Origin: Bacteroidota bacterium
GTDB taxonomy: Bacteria; Bacteroidota; Bacteroidia; Bacteroidales; VadinHA17
Assembly (NCBI GenBank): GCA_011042635.1
Contig: DQWH01000186.1
Coordinates: 1 to 44,549, forward strand
Direction: 5' to 3'
Length of the DNA stretch: 44,549 nt
Part shown: positions 34,384 to 42,709 of the stretch, piece by piece
Layout of the letters: each line of letters begins with the position of its first letter
Position numbering within the stretch: the stretch's first letter is position 1
Made by a program: the position numbers and the translations under genes
Notes under the pieces: model-generated
What the model was told of the DNA's origin: nothing
Seen by the model: only the letters and a program-made list of their open reading frames with translations
Database searches by the model: none

Positions 34384-35250
34384 ATGAAAAAAATAGGCTT
34401 GACAGGAATTCTCCTTGCCGGCTGTATCTGGGTACAGGCCTCCGGGAAACCCGCCTACCGCCTGTTCACTGCTCATGGCGTGGAGGTGGAATATTCGCTT
34501 ATGTTACAGGAAATGACCGGGGCAGATCTGGTCTTTTTCGGGGAATTGCACAACAATCCCATCGCCCACTGGCTGGAAATTGAAATGGTAACGGACCTTT
34601 ACCGCGAAGTGGCAAACCGGCTGATGTTGGCTGCCGAAATGTTCGAAGCTGACAACCAGTTACTGCTTGATGAATACCTCCATGGGTGGATCAGTACCGG
34701 ACGGTTTGAAGAAGAGGCCAAATTATGGAAGAATTATTCAACCGATTACAAACCCCTGGTTGAATTTGCCAGGGAACATCAACTTCGGTTTATTGCCTCT
34801 AACGTTCCCAGAAGATATGCTTCCATGGTGGCGGCCGGAGGTTTTGAAGCACTGGAGAATATCTCTTCCGAAGCCCGGGCCTGGATCGCTCCCCTGCCGG
34901 TTCCCTACGATCCGCAGGTGGGTTCGTACAGAAGAATGTTGGAAATGGATCACGGGGGAGGAATGACAAGTGTTCATCTGCCGAAGGCCCAGGCATTGAA
35001 AGATGCTACCATGGCACATTTTATCCTCGATGCCTGGGAGCCCGGACAGCTGGTTTTCCATGTGAACGGCTCCTATCATTCCGAGAACCATGAAGGAATT
35101 CTCTGGTACCTTGAACACTACCGTCCGGGACTCACGATAGTGACTGTTGCCACCGTACTGCAGGAGAATATGGATGAGCTGGACGAAGAACACCGTGGGA
35201 AGGCTGATTACCTGATTGTGGTGCCTGCAAATATGACCACAACCTACTGA
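34384..35250 (+). CDS. ChaN-like (DUF399) putative haem-binding secreted protein or lipoprotein
   Basis: From the ATG at 34384 this gives 288 residues; a GTG at 34375 would add three. The N-terminus MKKIGLTGILLAGC shows a perfect lipobox (LAGC) but a very short hydrophobic core, and VQASG further on could be a signal peptidase I site, so lipidation is uncertain. The ChaN fold is shown by DLVFFGELHNNPIAHWLEIE, then LAAEMFEADNQLLLDEYL, SNVPRRYASMVAAGG, and the late QLVFHVNGSYHSENHEGI. ChaN of Campylobacter binds haem through a conserved Tyr/His region and is linked to iron uptake. No iron-uptake gene is nearby. It converges on alaS with a 22-base gap. Confidence 0.82.
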   Translation: MKKIGLTGILLAGCIWVQASGKPAYRLFTAHGVEVEYSLMLQEMTGADLVFFGELHNNPIAHWLEIEMVTDLYREVANRLMLAAEMFEADNQLLLDEYLHGWISTGRFEEEAKLWKNYSTDYKPLVEFAREHQLRFIASNVPRRYASMVAAGGFEALENISSEARAWIAPLPVPYDPQVGSYRRMLEMDHGGGMTSVHLPKAQALKDATMAHFILDAWEPGQLVFHVNGSYHSENHEGILWYLEHYRPGLTIVTVATVLQENMDELDEEHRGKADYLIVVPANMTTTY

Positions 35251-35272
35251 TTGATCGGCTCATATTGCTCAG

Positions 35273-37900
35273 TTATGCCGATGTAACCATCGAAAGGGCT
35301 TTTTCCAGGGCACGGTCCAGCCCGGCCGGATCTTTTCCTCCCGCCGTGGCGAAGAAAGGCTGCCCGCCGCCGCCACCCTGTATTTCCCGTGCCATTTCCC
35401 TGATCATGTTACCGGCATGAAATCCACGGTCTTTAACCAGATCGTCGGAGATCATGACCGAGAGAAGGGCTTTTCCCCCTGATTCGGCGCCAAGCACCAG
35501 GAAAAGAGGGGAAATTTCCTGTCTTAACTGAAAAGAAAGATCGCGGAGTTGTCCCGCATCCTCCACATCAATACGTTCGGCAATGAGGTAAATACCGTCT
35601 ATTTCACGTGCCGAGATCTTGAGCCTTTTTTTGATCTCCTGCAGGCTTTCCCGGTGCAGGCTGGCTGTTTTCTTCCTCAGTTCCTGTAATTCTTCCTGAA
35701 GTTTTTTCACTGACTGTACCAGTTGGCCGGATTTTACCCGCAGTAAGTGCTGGAGTTCTTTCTGGGTATTTTCCAGTTCCCTGAAATACTCTTCGGCTTT
35801 CTCCCCGGTAACGGCTTCAATCCTCCGAATGCCTGCAGCCACAGCTGATTCGGACACGATCTTGAAAATGCCGATCTGACCGGTGGAATGCACATGGGTG
35901 CCTCCGCAAAGCTCGATTGAATCGCCGAATTTCACCACGCGCACCTTATCTGCGTATTTCTCCCCGAAAAGGGCCAGGGCCCCCATGTTTTTTGCTTTTT
36001 CCATTTCCATCCGGGCATGTACTTCCGAACGGATATCCTGCCTGATCATCCGGTTTACCCGTTTTTCGATCTCTGTCAGTTCCTCGTCCGTTACCTTTCT
36101 GAAATGGGAGAAGTCGAACCGGAGGTAATCGGGATGAACCAGCGAACCCTTTTGTTCTACATGCTTGCCCAGCACTTCGCGCAGGACATGATGTAGCAGG
36201 TGGGTGGCTGAATGGTTCCTGGCGGTATTTTCCCTGAGTTTCCGGTCGACGGTGGCGCGGAACAGCGCGGCAGGTTCCGCGGGCAGGGTATCGGTGATGT
36301 GCACCACCAGCTCATTCTCTTTCTGGGTGTCGACAATCCGTATTTTTTCCCCTTCGGAGGAAATGAATCCCGTATCGCCAACCTGGCCCCCCGATTCGGC
36401 ATAAAAGGGCGTGCTGTTGAATACCAGCTGGTACCGGGTTTCCCCTTTTTTCCGGATTTTCCGGTACCGCGTGATCAAAACATCGGAAGCCAAATCGTCA
36501 TACCCGGTGAATTCCGCTTCTTTCTCATCGCGTACCCTGACCCAGTCTCCTGTTTCCACCGAAGCAGCGTTCCGGGAGCGTTCTTTCTGGGCTTTCATTT
36601 CCCGGTCAAACTCTTCCCTGCGTACCGAAAGCTGATGCTCCCTCAGAATGAGATCGGTGAGATCCAGGGGGAAACCGTACGTGTCGTATAATTCGAAAGC
36701 CGCTTTTCCGCTGATCGTATTATCTCCGGCAGCCAGGGTTTCACGCACCTGCTCGTCCAGTTTGCGGATGCCTGTTTCCAAGGTGCGCAAGAAGGATGAT
36801 TCTTCCTCTTTGATCACTTTCATGATAAGTTCCTGCTGCTTTACCAGTTCAGGATAATCGTTTCCCATGGTTTCGACCAGCGTGGGAACCAGACTATAAA
36901 TAACCGGATGTTCCTGTTTCAGGAAGGAAAAACAGTATCGTACGGCCCGGCGCAAGATCCTTCTGATCACATATCCTGCGCCGGTGTTCGAAGGGATCTG
37001 TCCGTCGGCAATGGAAAAGGAAATGGCCCTGAGGTGGTCGGCCACCACCCGCATGGCCGTGTCGGTTTTCGGATCCTCTCCGTAGGAATGACCGGTGCGG
37101 AATCCGATCTCACGGATGATGGGCTTGAAAAGATCGGTATCATAGTTCGATGCTTTATTCTGCACAATCCGGCACAGCCTCTCAAAGCCCATGCCGGTAT
37201 CCACATGCCTGGCGGGAAGCTGCTCCAGCTTTCCGCCGGTTTTTCTGTTGAATTGTATGAATACCAGGTTCCATATTTCAATCACCCTCGGGTCGCCGGC
37301 ATTCACCAGTTCACGGCCCGGTATTTCCGCCTTCTCACGGTCGGTTCTGAGGTCTACATGAATTTCCGAACAGGGGCCGCAGGGCCCGGTTTCCCCCATT
37401 TCCCAGAAATTGTCCTTTTTTGATCCCGTCAGAATATGGTCCCCGGGCAGGTGGTCATGCCAGAATTTCATGGCTTCCTCATCCATGGGGATGCCTTCCG
37501 CCCGGTCTCCTTCAAATACCGTGGCATACAGGTCCCCGGCCGGGATTTTCAACACACCGGTCAGGAATTCCATGGCCCAGGCAATGGCTTCCTTCTTGAA
37601 ATAATCGCCGAATGACCAGTTCCCCAGCATTTCGAACATGGTATGGTGATAGGTATCATGCCCTACCTCTTCCAGATCATTGTGTTTACCCGAAACGCGG
37701 AGGCATTTCTGGGAGTTGGCCACCCGGCTCGATGGATGGGAACGGTTCCCCAGAAAAATGTCCTTGAACTGGTTCATCCCGGCATTGGTAAACATCAGCG
37801 TGGGATCATTTTTTACTACCATGGGTGCCGAAGGGACGATCTCATGGTCCTTTTCGGCAAAAAAATCAAAAAATGCCTTTCTTATCTCACTTGCTGTCAT
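35273..37900 (-). CDS. alaS: Alanyl-tRNA synthetase
   Basis: A full-length 875-residue class II synthetase charging tRNA-Ala. The catalytic core occupies about 1-250 with motif 2/3 regions, for example GHDTYHHTMFEMLGNWSFGDYF and HVDTGMGFERL. The tRNA-recognition domain follows to about 450. The editing domain holds the zinc ligands H563 and H567 (NHSATHLLHH) and C665 and H669 (CGGTH). A coiled coil (about 705-760) and the C-Ala domain ending in the Gly-rich GGGGGQPFFATAGG complete it. All editing residues are present. The ATG at 37900 is 150 bases from the divergent M23 peptidase gene. Confidence 0.97.
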   Translation of the reverse strand: MTASEIRKAFFDFFAEKDHEIVPSAPMVVKNDPTLMFTNAGMNQFKDIFLGNRSHPSSRVANSQKCLRVSGKHNDLEEVGHDTYHHTMFEMLGNWSFGDYFKKEAIAWAMEFLTGVLKIPAGDLYATVFEGDRAEGIPMDEEAMKFWHDHLPGDHILTGSKKDNFWEMGETGPCGPCSEIHVDLRTDREKAEIPGRELVNAGDPRVIEIWNLVFIQFNRKTGGKLEQLPARHVDTGMGFERLCRIVQNKASNYDTDLFKPIIREIGFRTGHSYGEDPKTDTAMRVVADHLRAISFSIADGQIPSNTGAGYVIRRILRRAVRYCFSFLKQEHPVIYSLVPTLVETMGNDYPELVKQQELIMKVIKEEESSFLRTLETGIRKLDEQVRETLAAGDNTISGKAAFELYDTYGFPLDLTDLILREHQLSVRREEFDREMKAQKERSRNAASVETGDWVRVRDEKEAEFTGYDDLASDVLITRYRKIRKKGETRYQLVFNSTPFYAESGGQVGDTGFISSEGEKIRIVDTQKENELVVHITDTLPAEPAALFRATVDRKLRENTARNHSATHLLHHVLREVLGKHVEQKGSLVHPDYLRFDFSHFRKVTDEELTEIEKRVNRMIRQDIRSEVHARMEMEKAKNMGALALFGEKYADKVRVVKFGDSIELCGGTHVHSTGQIGIFKIVSESAVAAGIRRIEAVTGEKAEEYFRELENTQKELQHLLRVKSGQLVQSVKKLQEELQELRKKTASLHRESLQEIKKRLKISAREIDGIYLIAERIDVEDAGQLRDLSFQLRQEISPLFLVLGAESGGKALLSVMISDDLVKDRGFHAGNMIREMAREIQGGGGGQPFFATAGGKDPAGLDRALEKALSMVTSA

Positions 37901-37996
37901 ATCAAACTGTGTGTAAGGCGAATGGAATACATTATTTAATACAGGAATTTATGCATTTTCCGATCAAGGTTGTAAAATTAATTTATTTAAATTAGT

Positions 37997-38031
37997 TTTG
38001 CTCTTTTTAAAATAGTTTTTTATTAATTTTA
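37997..38031 (+). promoter_or_regulatory. Putative promoter of the M23 peptidase gene
   Basis: TTTG at 37997-38000, 23 bases of spacing and TAATTTTA at 38024-38031 (7 of 8 to TAnnTTTG), in a strongly AT-rich leader ending 19 bases before the ATG. The AT-richness makes chance matches more likely. Confidence 0.35.
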
Positions 38032-38050
38032 AAAACAAATAAGCAATTGT

Positions 38051-39022
38051 ATGCCAAAGCAAAGGTACAGGTATAATCCTGAATTGCTCACCTATGAAAA
38101 GGTATCTCCTTCGGTGAGGCAAAAATTTTTCCGGTTTATTACCTACTTCATTGGCAGCATCCTGATTGCTATTGTATACGGCCTGCTTTTTACCACATTT
38201 TTCGATTCACCCGAGGAAAGACTCCTGAAGAAGGAGAATGAACAGCTGGTATTGCAGTATGAGATCATGAATGAAAGGCTCAGCCAGATGGAAAAGGTGC
38301 TGGCTGACATTCAGCAGCGGGATGACAATATTTACCGGACGATCTTCGGGGCCGATCCCATTCCGACTTCCATCAGGGAAGCCGGATTTGGCGGGACGAA
38401 CCGGTATGCCAGTCTGGAAGGGTACCAGAATTCCGACATTGTGATTGAAACGGCTGCCAGGCTTGATAAAATCACCAAAAAGCTCTATGTACAATCGAAA
38501 TCTTATGATGAGGTGATTGACCTGGCACGGAACAAAGAGCTGATGCTGTCCCATATTCCGGCCATTCAGCCCATTTCGAACAAGGATCTGACACGCACCG
38601 CCTCGGGCTGGGGATACCGGATCCATCCCATTTACAAGATCAAAAAATTCCATTACGGCATCGATTTCACCGCTCCCACGGGTGCCGAAATCTATGCCAC
38701 CGGTGACGGCGTGGTGAAAGAAGTCATCTCCTCCCGGCGGGGATATGGAAATCATGTCGTCATTGATCACGGTTTCGGGTACGCTACACTGTATGCCCAC
38801 ATGAGCCGGTTCAATGTGAAAAAGGGACAGGAAGTAAAACGGGGCGACGTGATCGGTTTTGTGGGAAGTACAGGAACCAGTACCGCTCCCCATCTGCATT
38901 ATGAAGTGCACGAGAAAGGGAAGAAAGTGAATCCCATCAATTATTTCTTCAACGACCTGTCCCCTGATGAATATGACAGAATGATCGAAATATCCATGAA
39001 TTCAGGACAAACGTTTGATTGA
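38051..39022 (+). CDS. Membrane-anchored M23 (LytM-type) metallopeptidase
   Basis: A 323-residue inner-membrane protein with one helix at about 28-48, a coiled coil at about 52-92 and a C-terminal M23 domain from about 180. Zinc ligands H201 and D205 (HYGIDF) and H283 (HLHYE), and catalytic H250 (LYAHMS) and H281 are all present, so it should be an active peptidoglycan endopeptidase rather than a degenerate activator. Bacteroidota have many such proteins in cell-wall elongation or division. It is followed 27 bases later by a strong terminator. Confidence 0.92.
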   Translation: MPKQRYRYNPELLTYEKVSPSVRQKFFRFITYFIGSILIAIVYGLLFTTFFDSPEERLLKKENEQLVLQYEIMNERLSQMEKVLADIQQRDDNIYRTIFGADPIPTSIREAGFGGTNRYASLEGYQNSDIVIETAARLDKITKKLYVQSKSYDEVIDLARNKELMLSHIPAIQPISNKDLTRTASGWGYRIHPIYKIKKFHYGIDFTAPTGAEIYATGDGVVKEVISSRRGYGNHVVIDHGFGYATLYAHMSRFNVKKGQEVKRGDVIGFVGSTGTSTAPHLHYEVHEKGKKVNPINYFFNDLSPDEYDRMIEISMNSGQTFD

Positions 39023-39049
39023 TCTGAATGCCATGGAACAAAGATACAC

Positions 39050-39084
39050 GGCAGGAAGGGGCTCAGTCTTTTCCTGCCTTTTTT
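39050..39084 (+). terminator. Rho-independent terminator between the M23 and CapA genes
   Basis: GGCAGGAA (39050-39057) pairs perfectly with TTCCTGCC (39071-39078) around a 13-base loop and is followed by TTTTTT (39079-39084). It ends five bases before the ATG of the next gene at 39090. Confidence 0.8.
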
Positions 39085-39089
39085 CTTAG

Positions 39090-40295
39090 ATGATGAAACT
39101 GCTTCGTTCCGGGTTGCTATTGTGCCTGCTCCTGTGGGCTGTCCGGCTGTCGGCAGGTGTGCCTGATACACTCCGCGTCGGGGTGGCCGATACCCTGCGG
39201 CTATACTCGGCCGACACGATCACCATTATCAGGACGGACGATACCTTGCATGTTGCTTCCGGCGATACCCTGGTGGTCACCGGGCCGGGTGAACCAACAG
39301 CTGCCGTTCCTCCCGACACACTGGTTATTGCCGGAGTGGGAGATATTATGCTGGGAACCGATTATCCTTCTGAACGGTATCTTCCTCCCGGAAAAGACTG
39401 CATTCCGCTGATGCAGGAAGTAAAATTATGGCTTGAAGAAGCCGATGTGGCGGCAGGAAACCTGGAAGGGACTTTTGCCGGCAAATGCGGCGAACCGAAA
39501 TTCTGCCGCGATACACTGAACTGCTATGTGTTCAGAATGCCCGAAGAATTTGTGCACTGTCTGGTGGATGCGGGATTTGACCTGATCAGTGTGGCCAATA
39601 ACCATTCCAATGATTTCGGCCTTGCCGGAAGGGAAAATACGGAAAAAGTTTTAACGGAAGCCGGCCTTGCCTGGGCAGGGTTTGATCATGTCCCCTGTAC
39701 TGTTTGGGAAAAGGACAGTGTCCGGTACGGGTTCTGTGCCTTTTCCACTTCTGCCGGAACACCCCTCATTCAGGATCTGAAAACGGCTGCCAGCCTGGTG
39801 GCACGTATGGACAGTCTGAGCGATGTGGTAATCGTATCCTTTCACGGAGGAGCCGAAGGGAAAGATCATGAGCATGTTCCCCGTACCACGGAAGAATTTC
39901 TGGGAACGGACCGGGGTGATGTATATGCTTTTGCCCATGCGGTGGTGGATGCGGGAGCAGATGTGGTGTTTGGCCATGGTCCGCATGTGACCAGAAGCGT
40001 GGACCTGTACCGCGACCGTTTTATCATTTACAGCCTGGGGAATTTCTGTACCTGGGGACGGTTCAACCTCAGAGGACCCAACGGGATTGCCCCCATTGTT
40101 CGGGTGAAAGTCAACCGCCGGGGAGAATTTCTGGAAGCTCAGGTGGTACCGGTATACCAGCCGGGATGGATTGGCACCTTCCCCGATCCGGGAAAAAGAG
40201 TGATCAGGAAACTGCAGGAGTTGCTTGAGCAGGATTTTCCCGAAGTCCCCCTGATGATCGATGAGGAAGGAATGATACGGAAAACCGGAGGGTAA
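39090..40295 (+). CDS. CapA-family (PgsA-like) secreted metallophosphatase-like protein
   Basis: A 401-residue protein with a signal peptide (MKLLRSGLLLCLLLWAVRLSAG). Residues about 25-80 carry a string of six Asp-Thr-(Leu/Ile) repeats spaced eight or nine residues apart. The CapA domain follows from about 78: GVGDIMLGTD, AAGNLEGTF, SVANNHSNDFG, SFHGGAEGKDHEHVPR and GHGPHVTRSVDLY...IIYSLGNF. These Asp/His/Asn motifs are the calcineurin-like metal site. CapA/PgsA proteins support poly-gamma-glutamate synthesis in Bacillus, but most Bacteroidota members are uncharacterised; no capB/capC is present. A second ATG directly follows the first. The start codon lies five bases past a terminator. Confidence 0.88.
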   Translation: MMKLLRSGLLLCLLLWAVRLSAGVPDTLRVGVADTLRLYSADTITIIRTDDTLHVASGDTLVVTGPGEPTAAVPPDTLVIAGVGDIMLGTDYPSERYLPPGKDCIPLMQEVKLWLEEADVAAGNLEGTFAGKCGEPKFCRDTLNCYVFRMPEEFVHCLVDAGFDLISVANNHSNDFGLAGRENTEKVLTEAGLAWAGFDHVPCTVWEKDSVRYGFCAFSTSAGTPLIQDLKTAASLVARMDSLSDVVIVSFHGGAEGKDHEHVPRTTEEFLGTDRGDVYAFAHAVVDAGADVVFGHGPHVTRSVDLYRDRFIIYSLGNFCTWGRFNLRGPNGIAPIVRVKVNRRGEFLEAQVVPVYQPGWIGTFPDPGKRVIRKLQELLEQDFPEVPLMIDEEGMIRKTGG

Positions 40296-40380
40296 CCGGA
40301 TTTTTTCTGTCGGGTTTCTTTCCTGCATTGAATTGTCAGAGATTTTTTATTACATTTATATCCCTTATCTGAACAGCGGA

Positions 40381-40716
40381 ATGCCCTATAAGGAACCCAA
40401 GGTTGAAAAAGTATTTTACACCATCGGAGAGGTGGCCGAAATGTTCCATGTAAACACCTCGCTTATCCGGTACTGGGAGAAGGAATTCGATATTATCAAA
40501 CCAAAAAAGAATAAAAAGGGAAACCGCCTGTTTACCCCGCAGGATGTGGAGAATTTCCATCTTATCTACCACCTTGTAAAGGAGAAAGGGATGACCCTGA
40601 AAGGTGCCAGAAAGAAACTGCGTGAAAACCGCGAGGATACCGTAAACAATTTTCAGGCGATCGAAAGCCTCCAGAATATCCGGAAAATCCTGATCGATAT
40701 CCGCGATTCCCTCTGA
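40381..40716 (+). CDS. MerR-family transcriptional regulator
   Basis: The ATG at 40381 gives a 111-residue protein. A TTG at 40333 would add 16 residues without homology. The winged-helix DNA-binding domain is clear: FYTIGEVAEMFHVNTSLIRYWEKEF, then NRLFTPQDVENFHLIYHLV, and GMTLKGARKKL, followed by a short helix (LQNIRKILIDIRDSL). No effector domain is present. This compact MerR type, with the VNTSLIRYWEKEF helix, is widely conserved in Bacteroidota and its regulon is unknown. TACATTTA at 40351-40358 is a near -7 match. Confidence 0.88.
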   Translation: MPYKEPKVEKVFYTIGEVAEMFHVNTSLIRYWEKEFDIIKPKKNKKGNRLFTPQDVENFHLIYHLVKEKGMTLKGARKKLRENREDTVNNFQAIESLQNIRKILIDIRDSL

Positions 40717-40755
40717 GTGCTTGCTGATCGCATGTAAAAAACAACATCAATATCC

Positions 40756-41850
40756 ATGAAGGTAATCGAGCTGGTGGAATTCCTGGATGCATTTGCCCCT
40801 CCGGGTTTGCGGGAATCCTATGATAACGCCGGACTGCTTCTGGGTGATCCGGGAGCAACCCTGTCGGGAGCCCTGATATCGGTCGATGTGACCGAAGAGG
40901 TAATCAGGGAAGCGGTAAAGAAAAAAATGAACCTGGTGGTGGCACATCACCCCCTGATCTTTCATCCGCTGAAGAAGATAACGGGATCCGGCCCTGTGGA
41001 AAGAACCGTGGTGACGGCCCTTCGTGAAGGAGTGGCGGTGTATGCCGCCCATACCAATCTCGACGCTGTGCACGGGGGCGTGAACGGACGTATATGCCGC
41101 AAGATCGGCCTGCAAAACTGCACCGTTTTAAAACCTGAACACGGCAGACTCAAAAAACTGGTGTGTTTTATCCCGTCCGATCACCTGGAGTCAGTTAGCA
41201 GGGCAGTGTTTGATGCCGGTGCCGGCCATATTGGGAATTACGACCGATGCGGATACCGGACAAAAGGAGAGGGGACCTTCCGGGCTCTCGAAGGAGCCGA
41301 TCCTTATGTGGGTAAAGCCGGTGAGGTACATACCGAACCCGAGGTCAGGTGGGAAACTGTTTTCCCTTTCTTCCTGCAGAACAGGGTGGTGAAGGCCATG
41401 CTCGATGCACATCCCTATGAGGAGGTGGCGTACGATATCTACCCCCTGGAAAACGAATGGCCGGGGGCAGGACAGGGAATGACCGGCTCACTGGAAAAGG
41501 AAATGACGGAAAAAGATTTTCTGAAGTTCCTGAAGGATGTTTTTGATATCCCCTGTATCCGGCATTCCCCGTTCAGGGGGAAAAAGGTGAAAAAAGTGGC
41601 CGTATGCGGCGGCAGTGGAAGCCACCTCACAGGGCATGCCATTGGTGCCGGAGCCGATGCCTTTCTTACGGCAGATATCAGCTATCACCGGTTTTTTGAT
41701 GCCGACGGGAAAATTTTACTGGCCGATATTGGCCATTATGAAAGCGAACAGTTCACAAAAGAGATATTTTATGAATTAATAAGTAAAAAATTCCCTAATT
41801 TTGCAGTTCAATTTTCTGAAACCAATACGAATCCGGTAAATTATCTCTAA
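40756..41850 (+). CDS. Nif3-like dinuclear metal-centre protein with inserted PII-like domain
   Basis: A 364-residue protein of the NIF3/YbgI/DUF34 family, which forms toroidal hexamers with two metals per subunit. The metal-site motifs are VVAHHPLIFHPLKK, YAAHTNLDAVHGGVN and, in the C-terminal half, ADISYHRFFDA and LLADIGHYESEQF. Residues about 120-230 form the inserted YqfO/CutA-like domain (VCFIPSDHLESV; GAGHIGNYDRC). The family has been proposed to act as GTP cyclohydrolase I type 2 homologues, but function is unsettled. It is three bases upstream of the zinc-ribbon gene and clearly in the same operon. Confidence 0.92.
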   Translation: MKVIELVEFLDAFAPPGLRESYDNAGLLLGDPGATLSGALISVDVTEEVIREAVKKKMNLVVAHHPLIFHPLKKITGSGPVERTVVTALREGVAVYAAHTNLDAVHGGVNGRICRKIGLQNCTVLKPEHGRLKKLVCFIPSDHLESVSRAVFDAGAGHIGNYDRCGYRTKGEGTFRALEGADPYVGKAGEVHTEPEVRWETVFPFFLQNRVVKAMLDAHPYEEVAYDIYPLENEWPGAGQGMTGSLEKEMTEKDFLKFLKDVFDIPCIRHSPFRGKKVKKVAVCGGSGSHLTGHAIGAGADAFLTADISYHRFFDADGKILLADIGHYESEQFTKEIFYELISKKFPNFAVQFSETNTNPVNYL

Positions 41851-41853
41851 ACC

Positions 41854-42636
41854 ATGGCGAAAGAGAAAAATCCAACATCCACAAAGGAAATGACAGTTGA
41901 AGAAAAACTGAAAGCCATTTATGAATTGCAGCAGATAGATTCATCCATCGACCGAATAAAAACCCTCCGCGGGGAGCTTCCCCTGGAAGTACAGGACCTG
42001 GAAGATGAGATTGCAGGCCTGGAAACCAGGATCAGGAATTATGAAGATGAAATCAAGCAACTGGATGCGGCCATTGCAGGGAAAAAGAATGAGATCGAGG
42101 AGGCCCGGACCCTGATCAAAAAGTACGAAGAACAGCAGATGAACGTGCGGAATAACCGCGAGTTCGATTCCATTTCCAAAGAGATTGAATACCAGACCCT
42201 TGAAATTGAGCTGTGTGAGAAGCGGATCAGGGAATATGACGCCCAGGTAAAAGAAAAAACCGAAACCATCGAAGAATCAAAGCAGATTCTCGATGAGCGG
42301 AAAGTCGACCTGGAAAATAAAAAGAAGGACCTGGAGGATATTACTAACGATACCAGAAAGGAAGAAGAAGAGCTGATCAGGCGTTCAGAAGAGTACCAGA
42401 AAATCATCGAACCCCGTTTGCTTTCCGCCTATAAACGTATCCGGGCAAATGCCCGGAACGGCCTGGCTGTGGTAACCATCGAAAGGGATGCCTGCGGTGG
42501 ATGTTTTAACAAGATCCCACCCCAGCGCCAGCTGGATATCCAGTCGGGGAAGAAGATCATCGTATGTGAATACTGCGGACGAATTCTTGTGGATATCAAA
42601 AAACCGGAACCTGCAGAAAAAACCGGGAAAAAATAA
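41854..42636 (+). CDS. Coiled-coil C4 zinc-ribbon protein (DUF164/CdsZ family)
   Basis: A 260-residue cytoplasmic protein. Residues about 15-190 form a long antiparallel coiled coil, and residues 210-245 form a C4 zinc ribbon with C214, C217, C238 and C241 (ACGGCFN and VCEYCGR). Family members include HP0958 of Helicobacter, an RNA/flagellar chaperone, and CdsZ; a role in RNA or protein binding is likely but not shown in Bacteroidota. The pairing with nif3 (three-base gap) is a known conserved neighbourhood. Confidence 0.92.
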   Translation: MAKEKNPTSTKEMTVEEKLKAIYELQQIDSSIDRIKTLRGELPLEVQDLEDEIAGLETRIRNYEDEIKQLDAAIAGKKNEIEEARTLIKKYEEQQMNVRNNREFDSISKEIEYQTLEIELCEKRIREYDAQVKEKTETIEESKQILDERKVDLENKKKDLEDITNDTRKEEEELIRRSEEYQKIIEPRLLSAYKRIRANARNGLAVVTIERDACGGCFNKIPPQRQLDIQSGKKIIVCEYCGRILVDIKKPEPAEKTGKK

Positions 42637-42709
42637 CATCCTTTTCCTGCCCGCTCTTTTTTTAACCGGGAAGAGTCATGACCCTTCCGGAAGAAAACGC
42701 AGGCTGCCG

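Noticed and set aside
34282-34476. N-terminal extension of the second acyl-CoA ligase
   Set aside because: It crosses the divergent promoter and the start of the ChaN-like gene and shows no ligase similarity.
42626-42663. Hairpin GGAAAA / TTTTCC with a T7 run after the zinc-ribbon gene
   Set aside because: The stem is weak and the T-run begins nine bases after it, so it is not a convincing terminator; the next gene probably shares the transcript.
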